Source: Methylobacterium sp. 2A | Lineage (GTDB): Bacteria; Pseudomonadota; Alphaproteobacteria; Rhizobiales; Beijerinckiaceae | Direction: 5' to 3' | DNA: 64,000 nt | Assembly (NCBI RefSeq): GCF_009806555.1 | Contig: NZ_VUOK01000022.1 | Location: 1 to 64,000 of the forward strand | Shown: positions 16,396-28,319 of the stretch, piece by piece | How the letters are laid out: the number at the start of each line of letters is the position of its first letter | Numbering within the stretch: the stretch's first letter is position 1 | The notes under the pieces: model-generated | The model's database searches: none | What the model saw: the letters and a program-made list of their open reading frames with translations, nothing else | What the model was told of the DNA's origin: nothing | Translations under genes and position numbers: made by a program

Positions 16396-17537
16396 GCGCC
16401 CTGCCCTTGTTCGACGCGTTCCGGGGCGATCTCGGGCTCCGGCGGCAGCTTGGCGGCGGCGCGCCGGGAGCCGAACCGCTCGATCGCGGTGCCGACGAGG
16501 CCGCGCGGCAGGAACAGCGTCACCACCACGAACAGCCCGCCCAGCGCGAACAGCCACGCGTCGGGCATCACGCCGGTGAGCACGGTCTTGGCGTAGTTGA
16601 CCAGCACCGCGCCGAGCGCCGCACCGACCAGCGTGCCGCGCCCGCCCACCGCGACCCAGATCACCGTCTCGATGGAGTTGCCGGGGGCGAATTCCCCCGG
16701 GTTGATGATACCGACCTGCGGCACGTAGAGGGCGCCGGCGACGCCGGCCATCATGGCCGAGACCGTGAAGGCCAGCGTCTTGAAGTGCTCCGGCCGGTAG
16801 CCGAGGAAGCGCGTGCGGCTCTCGGCGTCGCGCACGGCGATCAGGATCTTTCCGTAGGCCGAGACCGTCATCACCCGGGCGATCAGGTAGCCCAAAGCCA
16901 GCGCGAGGCCCGTCGCCACGAAGATGCCGACGCGGAAATTCTGCGACTGAACGGAGAAGCCCAGAAGGTCTTTGAAGTCGGTCAGCCCGTTATTGCCGCC
17001 GAGTCCCATGTCGTTGCGGAAGAAGGCGAGCATCAGCGCGTAGGTCAGCGCCTGGGTGATGATCGACAGGTAGACGCCGGTCACCCGCGACCGGAAGGCG
17101 AGCCAGCCGAACACGAAGGCGAGCAGCCCCGGCGCCAGCAGCACCATCAGGGCCGCGAAGGCGAAATGGTCGAAGCCGTACCAGTACCAGGGCAGCGCCT
17201 TGTAGTTCAGGAACACCATGAAGTCGGGCAGGACCGGATTGCCGTAGACGCCCCGGGCGCCGATCTGGCGCATCAGGTACATGCCCATCGCGTAGCCGCC
17301 GAGGGCGAAGAACGCCCCGTGGCCGAGCGAGAGGATGCCGCAAGTGCCCCAGACGAGGTCGAGGCTCACCGCGAGCAGCGCGTAGGCGAGGTATTTGCCG
17401 AACAGCGCCACGAGGTAGGTCGGCACGTGCAGGCCGGAGCCCTCCGGCACCGCGAGGTTCAGCACCGGCACGGCGAGGCAGAAGGCGGCCAGGACGGCGA
17501 GGAAGATCCAGCCCTTCAGGTCGATGAGGGGGGTCAT
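16392..17537 (-). CDS. urtC: urea ABC transporter permease subunit UrtC
   Basis: A 381-residue inner-membrane permease of the LivM type with about ten hydrophobic segments. Characteristic stretches are YALLAVSLDLVWGTCGILSL, GHGAFFALGGYAMGMYLM, GVYLSIITQALTYALML, NGLTDFKDLLGF and RDAESRTRFLGYRPEHFK. The C-terminal tail after PRGLVGTAIERFG is cytoplasmic. The stop overlaps the urtD start by four bases. A family B repeat separates it from urtB upstream. Confidence 0.93.
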   Translation of the reverse strand: MTPLIDLKGWIFLAVLAAFCLAVPVLNLAVPEGSGLHVPTYLVALFGKYLAYALLAVSLDLVWGTCGILSLGHGAFFALGGYAMGMYLMRQIGARGVYGNPVLPDFMVFLNYKALPWYWYGFDHFAFAALMVLLAPGLLAFVFGWLAFRSRVTGVYLSIITQALTYALMLAFFRNDMGLGGNNGLTDFKDLLGFSVQSQNFRVGIFVATGLALALGYLIARVMTVSAYGKILIAVRDAESRTRFLGYRPEHFKTLAFTVSAMMAGVAGALYVPQVGIINPGEFAPGNSIETVIWVAVGGRGTLVGAALGAVLVNYAKTVLTGVMPDAWLFALGGLFVVVTLFLPRGLVGTAIERFGSRRAAAKLPPEPEIAPERVEQGQGA

Positions 17538-17565
17538 AGGAAAGATCCGTACAGGCGGCCGCGCA

Positions 17566-17765
17566 TCCCCTCGCCCCGCTCGCGGGGAGAGGGCTCCGGC
17601 GACCCTGTCGTCGCCGGAGCGAGGCGGCAGCCGAGGGTGAGGGGGCGGTTCAGGAGAAGCCTCATCCGGCGATACCCCCTCACCGCCGCTCCGGCTGCGC
17701 CTCCGCTTCCCGCATGGACGACGAGGTCCATGCGGGCCTCTCCCCGCCCGGCGGGGAGAGGGGAA
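17566..17765. repeat. family B hairpin-rich repeat, copy 1
   Basis: About 200 bp bounded by inverted ends of the type CCTCGCC...GCGGGGAGAGG and CTCTCCCCGCC...GGCGGGGAGAG. Inside are two strong hairpins: CTCCGGCGAC with its complement around loop CCTGTC (17594-17619), and CCCGCATGGAC with its complement around loop GACGAG (17709-17736). It lies between urtC and urtB, 14 bases from the urtB stop. Confidence 0.88.
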
Positions 17766-17778
17766 CGCCTCAGCCCCC

Positions 17779-19350
17779 TCACGATTCCACCGCCCGGCCC
17801 TTGAGCGCGAACAGGCCGCGCGGGCGCTTCTGGATGAACAGGATGATGAAGATCAGGAGGCCGATCTTGGCGAGCACCGCGCCGATATACGGCTCGGCGA
17901 GCTTGTTCACGACGCCGAGCGTCAGCGCCGCCACCAGCGTCCCCCAGAGGTTGCCGACGCCGCCGAACACCACCACGAGGAACGAGTCGATGATGTAGCC
18001 CTGGCCGAGATTGGGCGAGACGTTGTCGATCTGCGAGAGCGCCACGCCCGCCATCCCCGCGATGCCGGAGCCGAGCCCGAAGGTCAGCGCGTCGACATAG
18101 GGGGTGCGGATGCCCATGGCGGCGGCCATACGGCGGTTCTGGGTGACCGCCCGGGTCTTCAGGCCGAACGACGTTTTTCGCAACACGAACAGGAGGCCCA
18201 GGAACACGACCATCGCGAACACGATGATCCACAGCCGGCCCCAGGTGATCGACAATCCTGAACAATCGAAGGCGCCGCTCATGAAGGCGGGGGCGCCGAC
18301 CTCGCGATTGGTCGGGCCGAAGAGCGAGCGCACCCCCTGCTGCAGGGCGAGGCTGACCCCGAAGGTGGCGAGCAGCGTCTCCAGCGGGCGCCCGTACAGG
18401 AAGCGGATGATGAACCGCTCGATCAGCACGCCCACCAGCCCCGCGACCAGGAACGCGCAGGGGATGCTGATCGCGAGCGACCAGCCGAACAGGGACGGCG
18501 CGTTGGTGCGGATCAGCTCCTGCACGCCATAGGTCGTGTAGGCGCCGAGCATCACCATCTCGCCGTGGGCCATGTTGATCACGCCCATCACCCCGAAGGT
18601 GATGGCGAGCCCGATGGCGGCGAGCAGCAGGACCGAGCCCAGCGAGATGCCGTACCAGACGTTCTGGAGGGCGCCGAGGATCGCGAGCCGCGTCTCGATC
18701 GCCGCGATGCCGCGGGCGGCGGCATTGCGCAGCGCCGCGCTCGGATCTGACGCGAGACCGCGCAGGATGCCCATCGCGTCGCCATCGCCCCTGGCCTGGA
18801 TGGCGGGAATTGCGGCAAGCCGCTCGGTTTCCGCAGTCCCGGGCCTGGCGAGCAGCACGGCGGCGCGGGCCTCGGTCAGCGCCTGCCGGAGAGCCGGGCT
18901 GGTCTCGCGGGCCAAAGCCGCGTCGAGGGCCGGCAGCGCCGCCGCGTCCCGGGCCTTGAACACCGCGTCGGCGGCACCGCGGCGCTTGGCCGGATCGGGG
19001 CTCGCGAGCTCGAGCTGCCCGCGGGCGGCCTCGATCGCCCGGCGGACCCGGTTGTTGGCGCGCACGGGCTTGAGGTCGGGGCTGTCGGCGGCCGGGGCGC
19101 CGGTCTTCGCATCCACGACGGCGCTGCCCTGCCGGATGAACAGGGTCTTGTCCGGACTGACCAGGAGGCGGCCATCCGACAGGGCCGAGAGGATCGCGTC
19201 GGCGCGCGGGTCGCCGCTCGCCGCAAGGCCGGAAACGCCGGACTCGATCCCGGCATAGCCGTCGCCGGCGAGCTGGCCGTAGGGATCGGGCGCCTGCGCC
19301 AGCGCGGGGGCGGCGAGGAGCAGGAAGAGGAGGGTGAGGAGGCGGGGCAT
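17779..19350 (-). CDS. urtB: urea ABC transporter permease subunit UrtB
   Basis: A 523-residue permease. The ATG at 19350 is chosen because it starts a signal-like hydrophobic segment (MPRLLTLLFLLLAAPALAQA); upstream codons are repeat sequence. As in known UrtB proteins, a long N-terminal extracytoplasmic helical region (about 20-225) precedes the LivH-type membrane domain, which begins near LGALQNVWYGISLGSVLLLA and includes FGVMGVINMAHGEMVMLGAY and NLWGTLVAALTLGVVNKL. It forms the urea channel with UrtC. Family B repeats lie on both sides, so the operon is interrupted but all genes keep the same direction. Confidence 0.92.
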   Translation of the reverse strand: MPRLLTLLFLLLAAPALAQAPDPYGQLAGDGYAGIESGVSGLAASGDPRADAILSALSDGRLLVSPDKTLFIRQGSAVVDAKTGAPAADSPDLKPVRANNRVRRAIEAARGQLELASPDPAKRRGAADAVFKARDAAALPALDAALARETSPALRQALTEARAAVLLARPGTAETERLAAIPAIQARGDGDAMGILRGLASDPSAALRNAAARGIAAIETRLAILGALQNVWYGISLGSVLLLAAIGLAITFGVMGVINMAHGEMVMLGAYTTYGVQELIRTNAPSLFGWSLAISIPCAFLVAGLVGVLIERFIIRFLYGRPLETLLATFGVSLALQQGVRSLFGPTNREVGAPAFMSGAFDCSGLSITWGRLWIIVFAMVVFLGLLFVLRKTSFGLKTRAVTQNRRMAAAMGIRTPYVDALTFGLGSGIAGMAGVALSQIDNVSPNLGQGYIIDSFLVVVFGGVGNLWGTLVAALTLGVVNKLAEPYIGAVLAKIGLLIFIILFIQKRPRGLFALKGRAVES

Positions 19351-19404
19351 CGGGGCCGTTCTGCGAGCCGGGAGCGGTGCGCCCACCACGTGTGAGGCGC
19401 GTAT

Positions 19405-19603
19405 CTCCTCTCCCCGCGTGCGGGGAGAGGCCCGCATGGACCCTGTCGTCCATGCGGGAAGCGGAGGCGAAGCCGGAGCGGCGGTGCGGGGGCGGTTCAG
19501 GATGCGTCTCATCCGTCGAAGCCCCCTCACCTTCGGCTGCCGCCTCGCTTCCTACCCCGACAAGGGGGCAGGAAGCCCTCTCCCCGCGTGCGGGGAGAGG
19601 GGG
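19405..19603. repeat. family B hairpin-rich repeat, copy 2 (inverted relative to copy 1)
   Basis: Same end structure (CCTCTCCCCGC...GCGGGGAGAGG) at both sides. One internal hairpin is CCCGCATGGAC/complement with loop CCTGTC (19431-19458). At the position where copies 1 and 3 have CTCCGGCGAC, this copy has an unrelated but again self-complementary stem (19548-19558 with 19565-19575), loop CTTGTC on the minus strand. It lies between urtB and urtA, 9 bases from the urtA stop. Confidence 0.88.
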
Positions 19604-19611
19604 GCTAAGGC

Positions 19612-20907
19612 TTACGCGCCGCCGCAGGTCTTGGTCTTGGTGTTGTAGTTGCCGCACTTGAGCTTGACCCAGTCGGCCTCGAGGTCCTTCGAGCCTTCGA
19701 GCTGCTTCGACCACGCCTCGCCGGGGATGAGCGTGTCGGTCTTCCACACCACGTCGAACTGGCCGTTCGCCTCGATCTCGCCGATGAAGACCGGCTTGGT
19801 GATGTGGTGGTTCGGCAGCATCTTCGCGGTGCCGCCCGTGAGGTTCTTCTGCTCGATGCCCGGCAGCGCGTCGATCACCTTGTCGGGGTCGGTGGTGCCG
19901 GCCTTCTCGACCGCCTTCACCCACATGTTGAAGCCGATATAGTGGGCCTCCATCGGGTCGTTGGTGACGGCCTTGGGGTTCTTCTTGAACGCCTGCCACT
20001 TCTTGATGAAGGCCTCGTTCTCCGGCGTCTTGATCGACTCGAAGTAGTTCCAGGCGGCGAGGTGGCCGACCAGCGGCTTGGCGTCGATGCCGGCGAGCTC
20101 TTCCTCGCCCACCGAGAAGGCGACGACCGGGATGTCGGTCGCCTTGATGCCCTGGTTGCCGAGCTCCTTGTAGAACGGCACGTTGGCGTCGCCGTTGATG
20201 GTCGAGACCACGGCGGTCTTCTTGCCGGCCGAGCCGAACGCCTTGATCTTCGAGACTTCGGTCTGCCAGTCCGAGAAGCCGAACGGCGTGTAGTTGATCA
20301 GGATGTCCTCATCCTTGACGCCCTTGGACTTGAGGTAGGCTTCGAGGATCTTGTTGGTGGTGCGCGGGTAGACGTAATCGGTTCCCTCCAGCACCCAGCG
20401 CTTGGCGCCGCCGCCATCCTCCGACATCAGGTAGTCGACCGCCGGGATCGCCTGCTGGTTCGGGGCGGCGCCGGTGTAGAACACGTTCCGCTCGCTCTCC
20501 TCGCCCTCGTATTGGACGGGGTAGAACAGGATGTTGTCGAGCTCCTTGAACACCGGCAGCACCGACTTGCGCGAGACGCTGGTCCAGCAGCCGAACACGG
20601 CCGCGACCTTGTCCTTGCTGATCAGCTCGCGGGCCTTCTCGGCGAAGAGCGGCCAGTTCGAGGCCGGATCGACCACCACCGGCTCCAGCTTCTTGCCGAG
20701 CACGCCGCCCTTGGCGTTCTGCTCGGCGATGAGCATCAGCATCGCGTCCTTGAGGGTGGTCTCCGAGATCGCCATCGTGCCCGACAGCGAGTGCAGGATG
20801 CCGACCTTGATGGTCTCCTCCGCCCGGGCCGCCCCGGCGCCGAGCGCCCCCATCGCGAGCCCGGCGGCCAATGCGGCGGCCGAGGCCCAGGTTCCAAATG
20901 CTTTCAC
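19612..20907 (-). CDS. urtA: urea ABC transporter substrate-binding protein UrtA
   Basis: A 431-residue periplasmic binding protein. The signal peptide is residues 1-29 (MKAFGTWASAAALAAGLAMG, cut after ARA). The mature protein starts EETIKVGILHSLSGTMAISE, followed by FGCWTSVSRKSVLPVF and FYPVQYEGEESERNVFYTGA, which are typical of UrtA and distinguish it from amino acid-binding LivK. It captures urea for the UrtBCDE transporter. The C-terminus ends with two cysteines (KCGNYNTKTKTCGGA). A sigma-54 promoter 44 bases upstream indicates nitrogen-controlled expression. Confidence 0.95.
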   Translation of the reverse strand: MKAFGTWASAAALAAGLAMGALGAGAARAEETIKVGILHSLSGTMAISETTLKDAMLMLIAEQNAKGGVLGKKLEPVVVDPASNWPLFAEKARELISKDKVAAVFGCWTSVSRKSVLPVFKELDNILFYPVQYEGEESERNVFYTGAAPNQQAIPAVDYLMSEDGGGAKRWVLEGTDYVYPRTTNKILEAYLKSKGVKDEDILINYTPFGFSDWQTEVSKIKAFGSAGKKTAVVSTINGDANVPFYKELGNQGIKATDIPVVAFSVGEEELAGIDAKPLVGHLAAWNYFESIKTPENEAFIKKWQAFKKNPKAVTNDPMEAHYIGFNMWVKAVEKAGTTDPDKVIDALPGIEQKNLTGGTAKMLPNHHITKPVFIGEIEANGQFDVVWKTDTLIPGEAWSKQLEGSKDLEADWVKLKCGNYNTKTKTCGGA

Positions 20908-20950
20908 GGCGGTGCCCTTCGTCGTCTTCGTTGAGACGGCCCGAGGGCTC

Positions 20951-20965
20951 GCAAGTCGTGTGCCA
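20951..20965 (-). promoter_or_regulatory. sigma-54 (RpoN) promoter of urtABCDE
   Basis: On the minus strand the bases read TGGCAC-ACGAC-TTGC, with exactly ten bases between the invariant GG (-24) and GC (-12) of the RpoN consensus. The predicted transcription start is near 20939, leaving a leader of about 32 bases before urtA. Urea uptake under NtrC/RpoN control is established in other bacteria. I could not identify a convincing NtrC enhancer pair upstream. Confidence 0.75.
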
Positions 20966-21214
20966 CATATTTAGGCAGCGGCCAGCGCGGAGCCGACCCT
21001 CGAACCGGCACGTGCCTGCCCGAGCGGCACCGGCCACGCGAATCCCGCGCCGAGCGCCCGTAGGGTATGGATGCAGACGGATTGCGCCGCGAAAACTAAC
21101 CTATTCGATACTGCATCACAGTGCGGTGTGAGACAGTAAAGATCATCCGCCTGAATCTCGGGATGCGGGTGATTGGGAGATGCCCCGTGCTCCTGCCCGA
21201 TACGGAGGAGCCCC

Positions 21215-21892
21215 ATGGCCGTGCCGCAGCAATCCGCCGTCCGAAACCGCCTGCTCGCCGCCCTCGCGCCGGAGGAGTTCGGCCGCCTCGCCCCCGCGCT
21301 GGAACTGGTGCCGCTCGCCCCGCACGACGTGCTGATCGCGCCGCAGCAGCCGATCACGCAGGCTTTTTTCGTTGAGGACGGGATCGTCTCCCTCGTGGCC
21401 GACACCCGCGAGGCGCGGATCGAGATCGGCCTCACGGGCCGCGAAGGCTTCGTCGGCGTGCCGCTCGCGCTCGGGGCCGAGACGACCCCCCATACGGCCA
21501 TCGTCCAGGCTGGGGGTGAGGCGCTGCGCATCGTGGCCGGCGCGCTGGAGGACGCCCTCGATGCCAGCGCCGGCCTGCGCCGGGTGCTGGGCCGCTACGT
21601 GCAGAGCCTGATCGTGCAGGTGGGACAGACCGTCTACGCCAATGCCGACCTCACGGTCGAGGCGCGGCTCGCCCGATGGATCCTCATGACCCATGACCGG
21701 CTGGAGCAGGACGAACTGCCGCTGACGCACGAGACGTTGTCGAAGATGCTCGGCGTGCGCCGCCCCACCGTCACGATGGCGACCCACACGCTGGAAGGGG
21801 CCGGCATGATCCGGGCGCGGCGCGGGCGCATCACGGTGGTCGACCGCGTGAAGCTGGAGGGTCTGGCCGGGGCGATCTACGGCGCGGTGTAG
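21215..21892 (+). CDS. Crp/Fnr family transcriptional regulator
   Basis: A 225-residue regulator. ATG 21215 is chosen over an upstream TTG because GGAGGAG lies just before it. The N-terminal cyclic-nucleotide-binding-like domain (about 20-140) includes FFVEDGIVSLVADTREARIE and GLTGREGFVGVPLALG. The C-terminal Crp-type HTH (about 150-215) has ADLTVEARLARWILMTHDRL and LSKMLGVRRPTVTMATHTLE. No Fnr-type cysteine cluster is seen, so it is not an obvious oxygen sensor. It is divergent from urtA, and may respond to another signal. Function in urea control is possible but not shown. Confidence 0.88.
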   Translation: MAVPQQSAVRNRLLAALAPEEFGRLAPALELVPLAPHDVLIAPQQPITQAFFVEDGIVSLVADTREARIEIGLTGREGFVGVPLALGAETTPHTAIVQAGGEALRIVAGALEDALDASAGLRRVLGRYVQSLIVQVGQTVYANADLTVEARLARWILMTHDRLEQDELPLTHETLSKMLGVRRPTVTMATHTLEGAGMIRARRGRITVVDRVKLEGLAGAIYGAV

Positions 21893-22102
21893 CAGACCCG
21901 CGCATGTCTGCTGAAGGACGGACGCAAACGCGTCTGTCCCTCCCCCGCAGAGGCCGGCGGATTCACACATCGGGTTTGGGATCATCGTGCGGTTGCTGGG
22001 GCGGGCAGTCCGGATGGCTCATGCGCCCTCCCTCACTTGCAAAGGGGGGAGGGGAAATCCCGCGGGATCACGGATGCCGCGCGTCCATGATCCCACAATC
22101 CC

Positions 22103-24661
<2,559 letters not shown>

Positions 24662-24951
24662 AGTCTGTGTCCCGGATCGTTGCCGGGGAAATCGTGGGCC
24701 GATTATCTCTTGTGATGGATTGCCGCCTCATGAACGGGCGGGCAATCCGGCCCCGAAGCGTCCGACTGTGCGGGTGGCTTCCGGCGAAGTCGTGGCAGCG
24801 TTGCCCCCGATCGGGCGCACCGGCGCCGTTCCCAACATATGACAGGCCCTCGTGACATTCCAGTCACACCCGCCGCATAGGTCATCTGCATCGCCGGTCG
24901 CCAAGGGACGGGCCTCCGCTAACTCTGATCCGGCAACGCGAGGGGCGCAGC

Positions 24952-26535
24952 ATGACCGACACCGTCTGGTGGAAGCGCGGGACCGTCTATCAGGTCTATC
25001 CCCGCTCGTTTCAGGACACGAACGGCGACGGGGTCGGCGATCTGCCGGGCATCACGGCGCGCCTCGACTACCTCGCCTGGCTCGGGGTCGACGCGGTGTG
25101 GATCTCGCCGATCTACCCCTCCCCCATGGCGGATTTCGGCTACGACGTGGCCGATTATTGCGGGATCGATCCGCTGTTCGGCACGCTCGCGGAGTTCGAC
25201 GCGCTGATCGCCGAGGCCCACCGGCGCAGGCTGAAGGTGATCCTCGATTTCGTGCCCAACCACTCGTCGATCGCGCATCCCTGGTTCGCGGAGAGCCGGT
25301 CGTCGCGCACGAACCCGAAGCGGGACTGGTACATCTGGCGCGATCCCGGCCCCGATGGCCGCCCGCCCAACAACTGGGTGTCGAATTTCGGCGGCCCGGC
25401 CTGGACGCGCGATGAGGCCACCGGCCAGTCCTATTACCACGCCTTCCTGCGCGAGCAGCCGGACCTGAACTGGCGCAACCCCGCGGTGCGGGAGGCCATG
25501 CACGACGTGCTCCGCTTCTGGCTGGACCGCGGCGTCGACGGGTTCCGGGTCGACGTGATCTGGCACCTGATCAAGGATGCGGGGTTCCGCGACAACCCGG
25601 CCAACCCCGATTACGCGCCGGGCGCGCCGGAGATCACCCGCTTCCAGCAGGTCTATTCCGCCGACCGGCCGGAGGTCTTCGACGTCATCGCCGGCATGCG
25701 GGATGTCCTGAGCGCCTATGGCGAGCGCGTGCTGATCGGCGAGATCTACCTGCCGGTGGAGCGGCTGGTGGCCTATTACGGCCCGGACCTTACCGGCGCC
25801 GACCTGCCGTTCAACTTCCAGCTGATCCAGACCCCGTGGCGGGCCGAGGCCGTGTCCGACCTCGTGGCGCGCTACGAGGCGGCCCTGCCCCCGGGCGGCT
25901 GGCCGAACTGGGTGCTGGGCAACCACGATCAGCCGCGCATCGCCGCCCGGGTCGGCGAGGCGCAGGCCCGGATCGCCGCGATGCTGCTCCTGACCCTGCG
26001 GGGCACGCCGACCCTCTATTACGGCGACGAGATCGGGCTCGGCCACGTGCCGATCCCGCCGGGACGGGCGCAGGATCCCTGGGAGCGCAACGAGCCCGGG
26101 CACGGCCGCGACCCGGAGCGCACGCCGATGCAGTGGGACGACGGCCCGCAAGCGGGCTTCTCGGCGGTCGAGCCTTGGCTGCCGCTGTCGGACGACTGGG
26201 CGACCCGCAACGTCGAGGGCCAGCGCTCGGACCCGGCCTCGATGCTCACCCTGCACCGGCGCCTGCTCGCCCTGCGCCGCGACCACGCGGCGCTCGCCAT
26301 CGGCGATTATCGCGGCGTGCGGCCGGGGGCCGCGGAGGTGTTCGCCTACGAGCGGTTTGCGGGTGATGAGGTTCTGCGCGTGGTGCTGAATTTCGGTGCA
26401 GAGCCGCAGACCCTGCCGCTGCCGGTGGGTGACTGGGTTCTGCTGCTCTCGACGCGGGCGGGCCGCGCGGGCGATCCCGTCCGCACGAGCCTCGCCCTCG
26501 ACGCGGCCGAGGGCGTGATCCTGCGCCGCGCCTGA
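24952..26535 (+). CDS. GH13 alpha-glucosidase (oligo-1,6-glucosidase type)
   Basis: A 527-residue cytosolic GH13 enzyme, no signal peptide. It starts WWKRGTVYQVYPRSFQDTNG and has the (beta/alpha)8 motifs: LDFVPNHSS, nucleophile in GFRVDVIW, acid/base Glu in VLIGEIYLP, and [23 protein letters not shown] and RTPMQWDD also fit the oligo-1,6-glucosidase/alpha-glucosidase branch. It likely trims maltooligosaccharides or isomaltose-type ends released from glycogen. It shares direction with glgA 152 bases downstream and may be cotranscribed with it. Confidence 0.9.
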   Translation: MTDTVWWKRGTVYQVYPRSFQDTNGDGVGDLPGITARLDYLAWLGVDAVWISPIYPSPMADFGYDVADYCGIDPLFGTLAEFDALIAEAHRRRLKVILDFVPNHSSIAHPWFAESRSSRTNPKRDWYIWRDPGPDGRPPNNWVSNFGGPAWTRDEATGQSYYHAFLREQPDLNWRNPAVREAMHDVLRFWLDRGVDGFRVDVIWHLIKDAGFRDNPANPDYAPGAPEITRFQQVYSADRPEVFDVIAGMRDVLSAYGERVLIGEIYLPVERLVAYYGPDLTGADLPFNFQLIQTPWRAEAVSDLVARYEAALPPGGWPNWVLGNHDQPRIAARVGEAQARIAAMLLLTLRGTPTLYYGDEIGLGHVPIPPGRAQDPWERNEPGHGRDPERTPMQWDDGPQAGFSAVEPWLPLSDDWATRNVEGQRSDPASMLTLHRRLLALRRDHAALAIGDYRGVRPGAAEVFAYERFAGDEVLRVVLNFGAEPQTLPLPVGDWVLLLSTRAGRAGDPVRTSLALDAAEGVILRRA

Positions 26536-26687
26536 ACGCCCGCCGCAGCCCGAATAGAAGATTTTTCGGCTAAAAAGACTCGCTCTGCCTGCGGCGCTTG
26601 CGGCGTTGCACTATGACGTAACCAAAGTTTAAGGGTGCGGGTGGCCTATTTTGTGCGTCGCAGCGGAACCGTCGCGGCGGAGGAGCA

Positions 26688-28310
26688 TTGACCGTGGTTG
26701 AGATCGTGACAGCCGTGTCTGCCCGATCGTCTGCCAGACCGGGGCATCCCACCCGGCCAGGATCAATGCCGATGCTCGATGCGCGCCGTGGTGGGTCCTT
26801 CGCGGATTGGTCGTCCGGCGAAGGGGACGACGCACGGCCCATCACGCAACCCGCCCGGCCGGCCTCCCTGCGCCGCCGCATCCTCTACGCCACCCCCGAG
26901 ATGGCCGATTTCGTAAAGACCGGCGGTCTCGGCGAAGTCTCGGCCGCCCTGCCCCGGGCTCTGGTGCCGCATTACGATATCCGCGTGCTGATCCCCGGCT
27001 ACCGCCAAGTCCGGGCGGCGTTTCCCGACATCCCGGTGGTGGCGCGCCTCGACGGCTTCGCGGGCGTGCCGCCCTGCGATCTCGGGCTCGTCGAGGCTGC
27101 CGACGGCCTGCGGATCTACGTCCTGCTGAGCCCCGACCTCTACGAGCGGGACGGCACACCCTACGGCGACCAGCACGGGGATTTCGGCGACAACGACCTG
27201 CGCTTCGCCCGGCTCAGCCTCGCGGCCGCCGAACTCGCCGCCGGGGCCGATCCCGATTGGGCGGCCGACCTCCTGCATCTCAACGACTGGCAGGCGGCGC
27301 TCGCCCCCGCCTACCTCGCGTGGCGCGGCCGGCGGGTGCCGAGCGTGCTGACGATCCACAACCTCGCCTATCAGGGCCTGTTTCCCCGGGACGCCCTGCC
27401 CCGGCTCGGCGTGCCGGATTCCGCCTTCCAGGTGGACGGCGCCGAGTTCTACGGCCAGCTCTCCTTCCTGAAGGCCGGGATCTTCTACGCCTCGCAGGTC
27501 ACCACGGTGAGCGAGACCTACGCCCGGGAGATCCAGACCCCCGAGATGGGCTGCGGCCTCGACGGGCTTTTGCGCACCCGGGCCGGTCAGGGCCGGCTCG
27601 CCGGCATCCTCAACGGCATCGACGAGACCTGGGATCCGAGCACCGACCCGCACCTCGCCACGCGGTTCGAGGTCGACGACTGGAAGGGCAAGCGCGCCAA
27701 TGCCGAGGCGGTGCGCCGGCAATTCGGGCTGGCGGTCTCCCGCGGGCCGCTCTTCGCGATCGTCTCCCGCCTCGTGCACCAGAAGGGCATCGACCTGAGC
27801 CTCCAGGCGGCCGAGACCATCGTGGCCGGCGGTGGCCAGCTGGTGGTGATCGGCCAGGGCGAGGGCCGGTTCGAGCAGGCGCTGCAGGGTCTCGCCAGGC
27901 GCCACCCGGACGCGGTCGGCGTGCATGTCGGCTTCGAGGAGGCCCAGGCCCGGCGGATGTTCGCCGGCAGCGACTTCCTGCTGATGCCCTCGCGCTTCGA
28001 GCCGTGCGGCCTCGCCCAGATGTACGCGCAGCGCTTCGGCTCCCTGCCGATCGTGCGGCGCACCGGGGGCCTGGCCGACACGGTCGAGGACGGGGTGACG
28101 GGCTTCACCTTCGCGGAGCCCTCGGCCTCGTCCTTCGGGGCGGCGGTCCGGCGGGCGCTGGAGGCCTTCGGCCAGAAGAAGCGCCTCAACGCCATGCGGC
28201 GGCGGGCGATGTCGGCCCGTTTCGGCTGGGATCAGGCCGCCGACAACTATGCCGGGCTCTACGGCCGGGCGATCGGCAACAGCGTCGGGCTGCGCTGGCG
28301 GGTGGCGTAG
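26688..28310 (+). CDS. glgA: glycogen synthase
   Basis: A GT5 glycosyltransferase that extends alpha-1,4-glucan from ADP-glucose. Donor/acceptor motif KTGGLGEVSAALP begins at Lys77; C-terminal motifs include SRLVHQKGIDLSLQAAE, LMPSRFEPCGLAQMYA and RRTGGLADTVEDG. The N-terminus carries about 60 residues before the conserved strand RRILYATPEMADF, longer than in E. coli GlgA. The TTG at 26688 is supported by GGAGGAG five bases before it; starts at later ATG codons would remove most of this extension. glgC is not in the window. The downstream gap holds a family B repeat. Confidence 0.94.
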   Translation: MTVVEIVTAVSARSSARPGHPTRPGSMPMLDARRGGSFADWSSGEGDDARPITQPARPASLRRRILYATPEMADFVKTGGLGEVSAALPRALVPHYDIRVLIPGYRQVRAAFPDIPVVARLDGFAGVPPCDLGLVEAADGLRIYVLLSPDLYERDGTPYGDQHGDFGDNDLRFARLSLAAAELAAGADPDWAADLLHLNDWQAALAPAYLAWRGRRVPSVLTIHNLAYQGLFPRDALPRLGVPDSAFQVDGAEFYGQLSFLKAGIFYASQVTTVSETYAREIQTPEMGCGLDGLLRTRAGQGRLAGILNGIDETWDPSTDPHLATRFEVDDWKGKRANAEAVRRQFGLAVSRGPLFAIVSRLVHQKGIDLSLQAAETIVAGGGQLVVIGQGEGRFEQALQGLARRHPDAVGVHVGFEEAQARRMFAGSDFLLMPSRFEPCGLAQMYAQRFGSLPIVRRTGGLADTVEDGVTGFTFAEPSASSFGAAVRRALEAFGQKKRLNAMRRRAMSARFGWDQAADNYAGLYGRAIGNSVGLRWRVA

Positions 28311-28319
28311 GGACTAGCG

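Noticed and set aside
21100..21140. NtrC enhancer site upstream of urtA (TGCATCACAGTGCGGTG)
   Set aside because: Only one half resembles the TGCAC half-site and the second half is shifted and mismatched, so it is not good enough to call.
21937..22060. Further family B copies near 21.9-22.1 kb and 37.74-37.78 kb
   Set aside because: Only short CTCCC/GGGAG-type stretches are shared; the internal hairpins and flanking motifs are absent, so they may be remnants at best.
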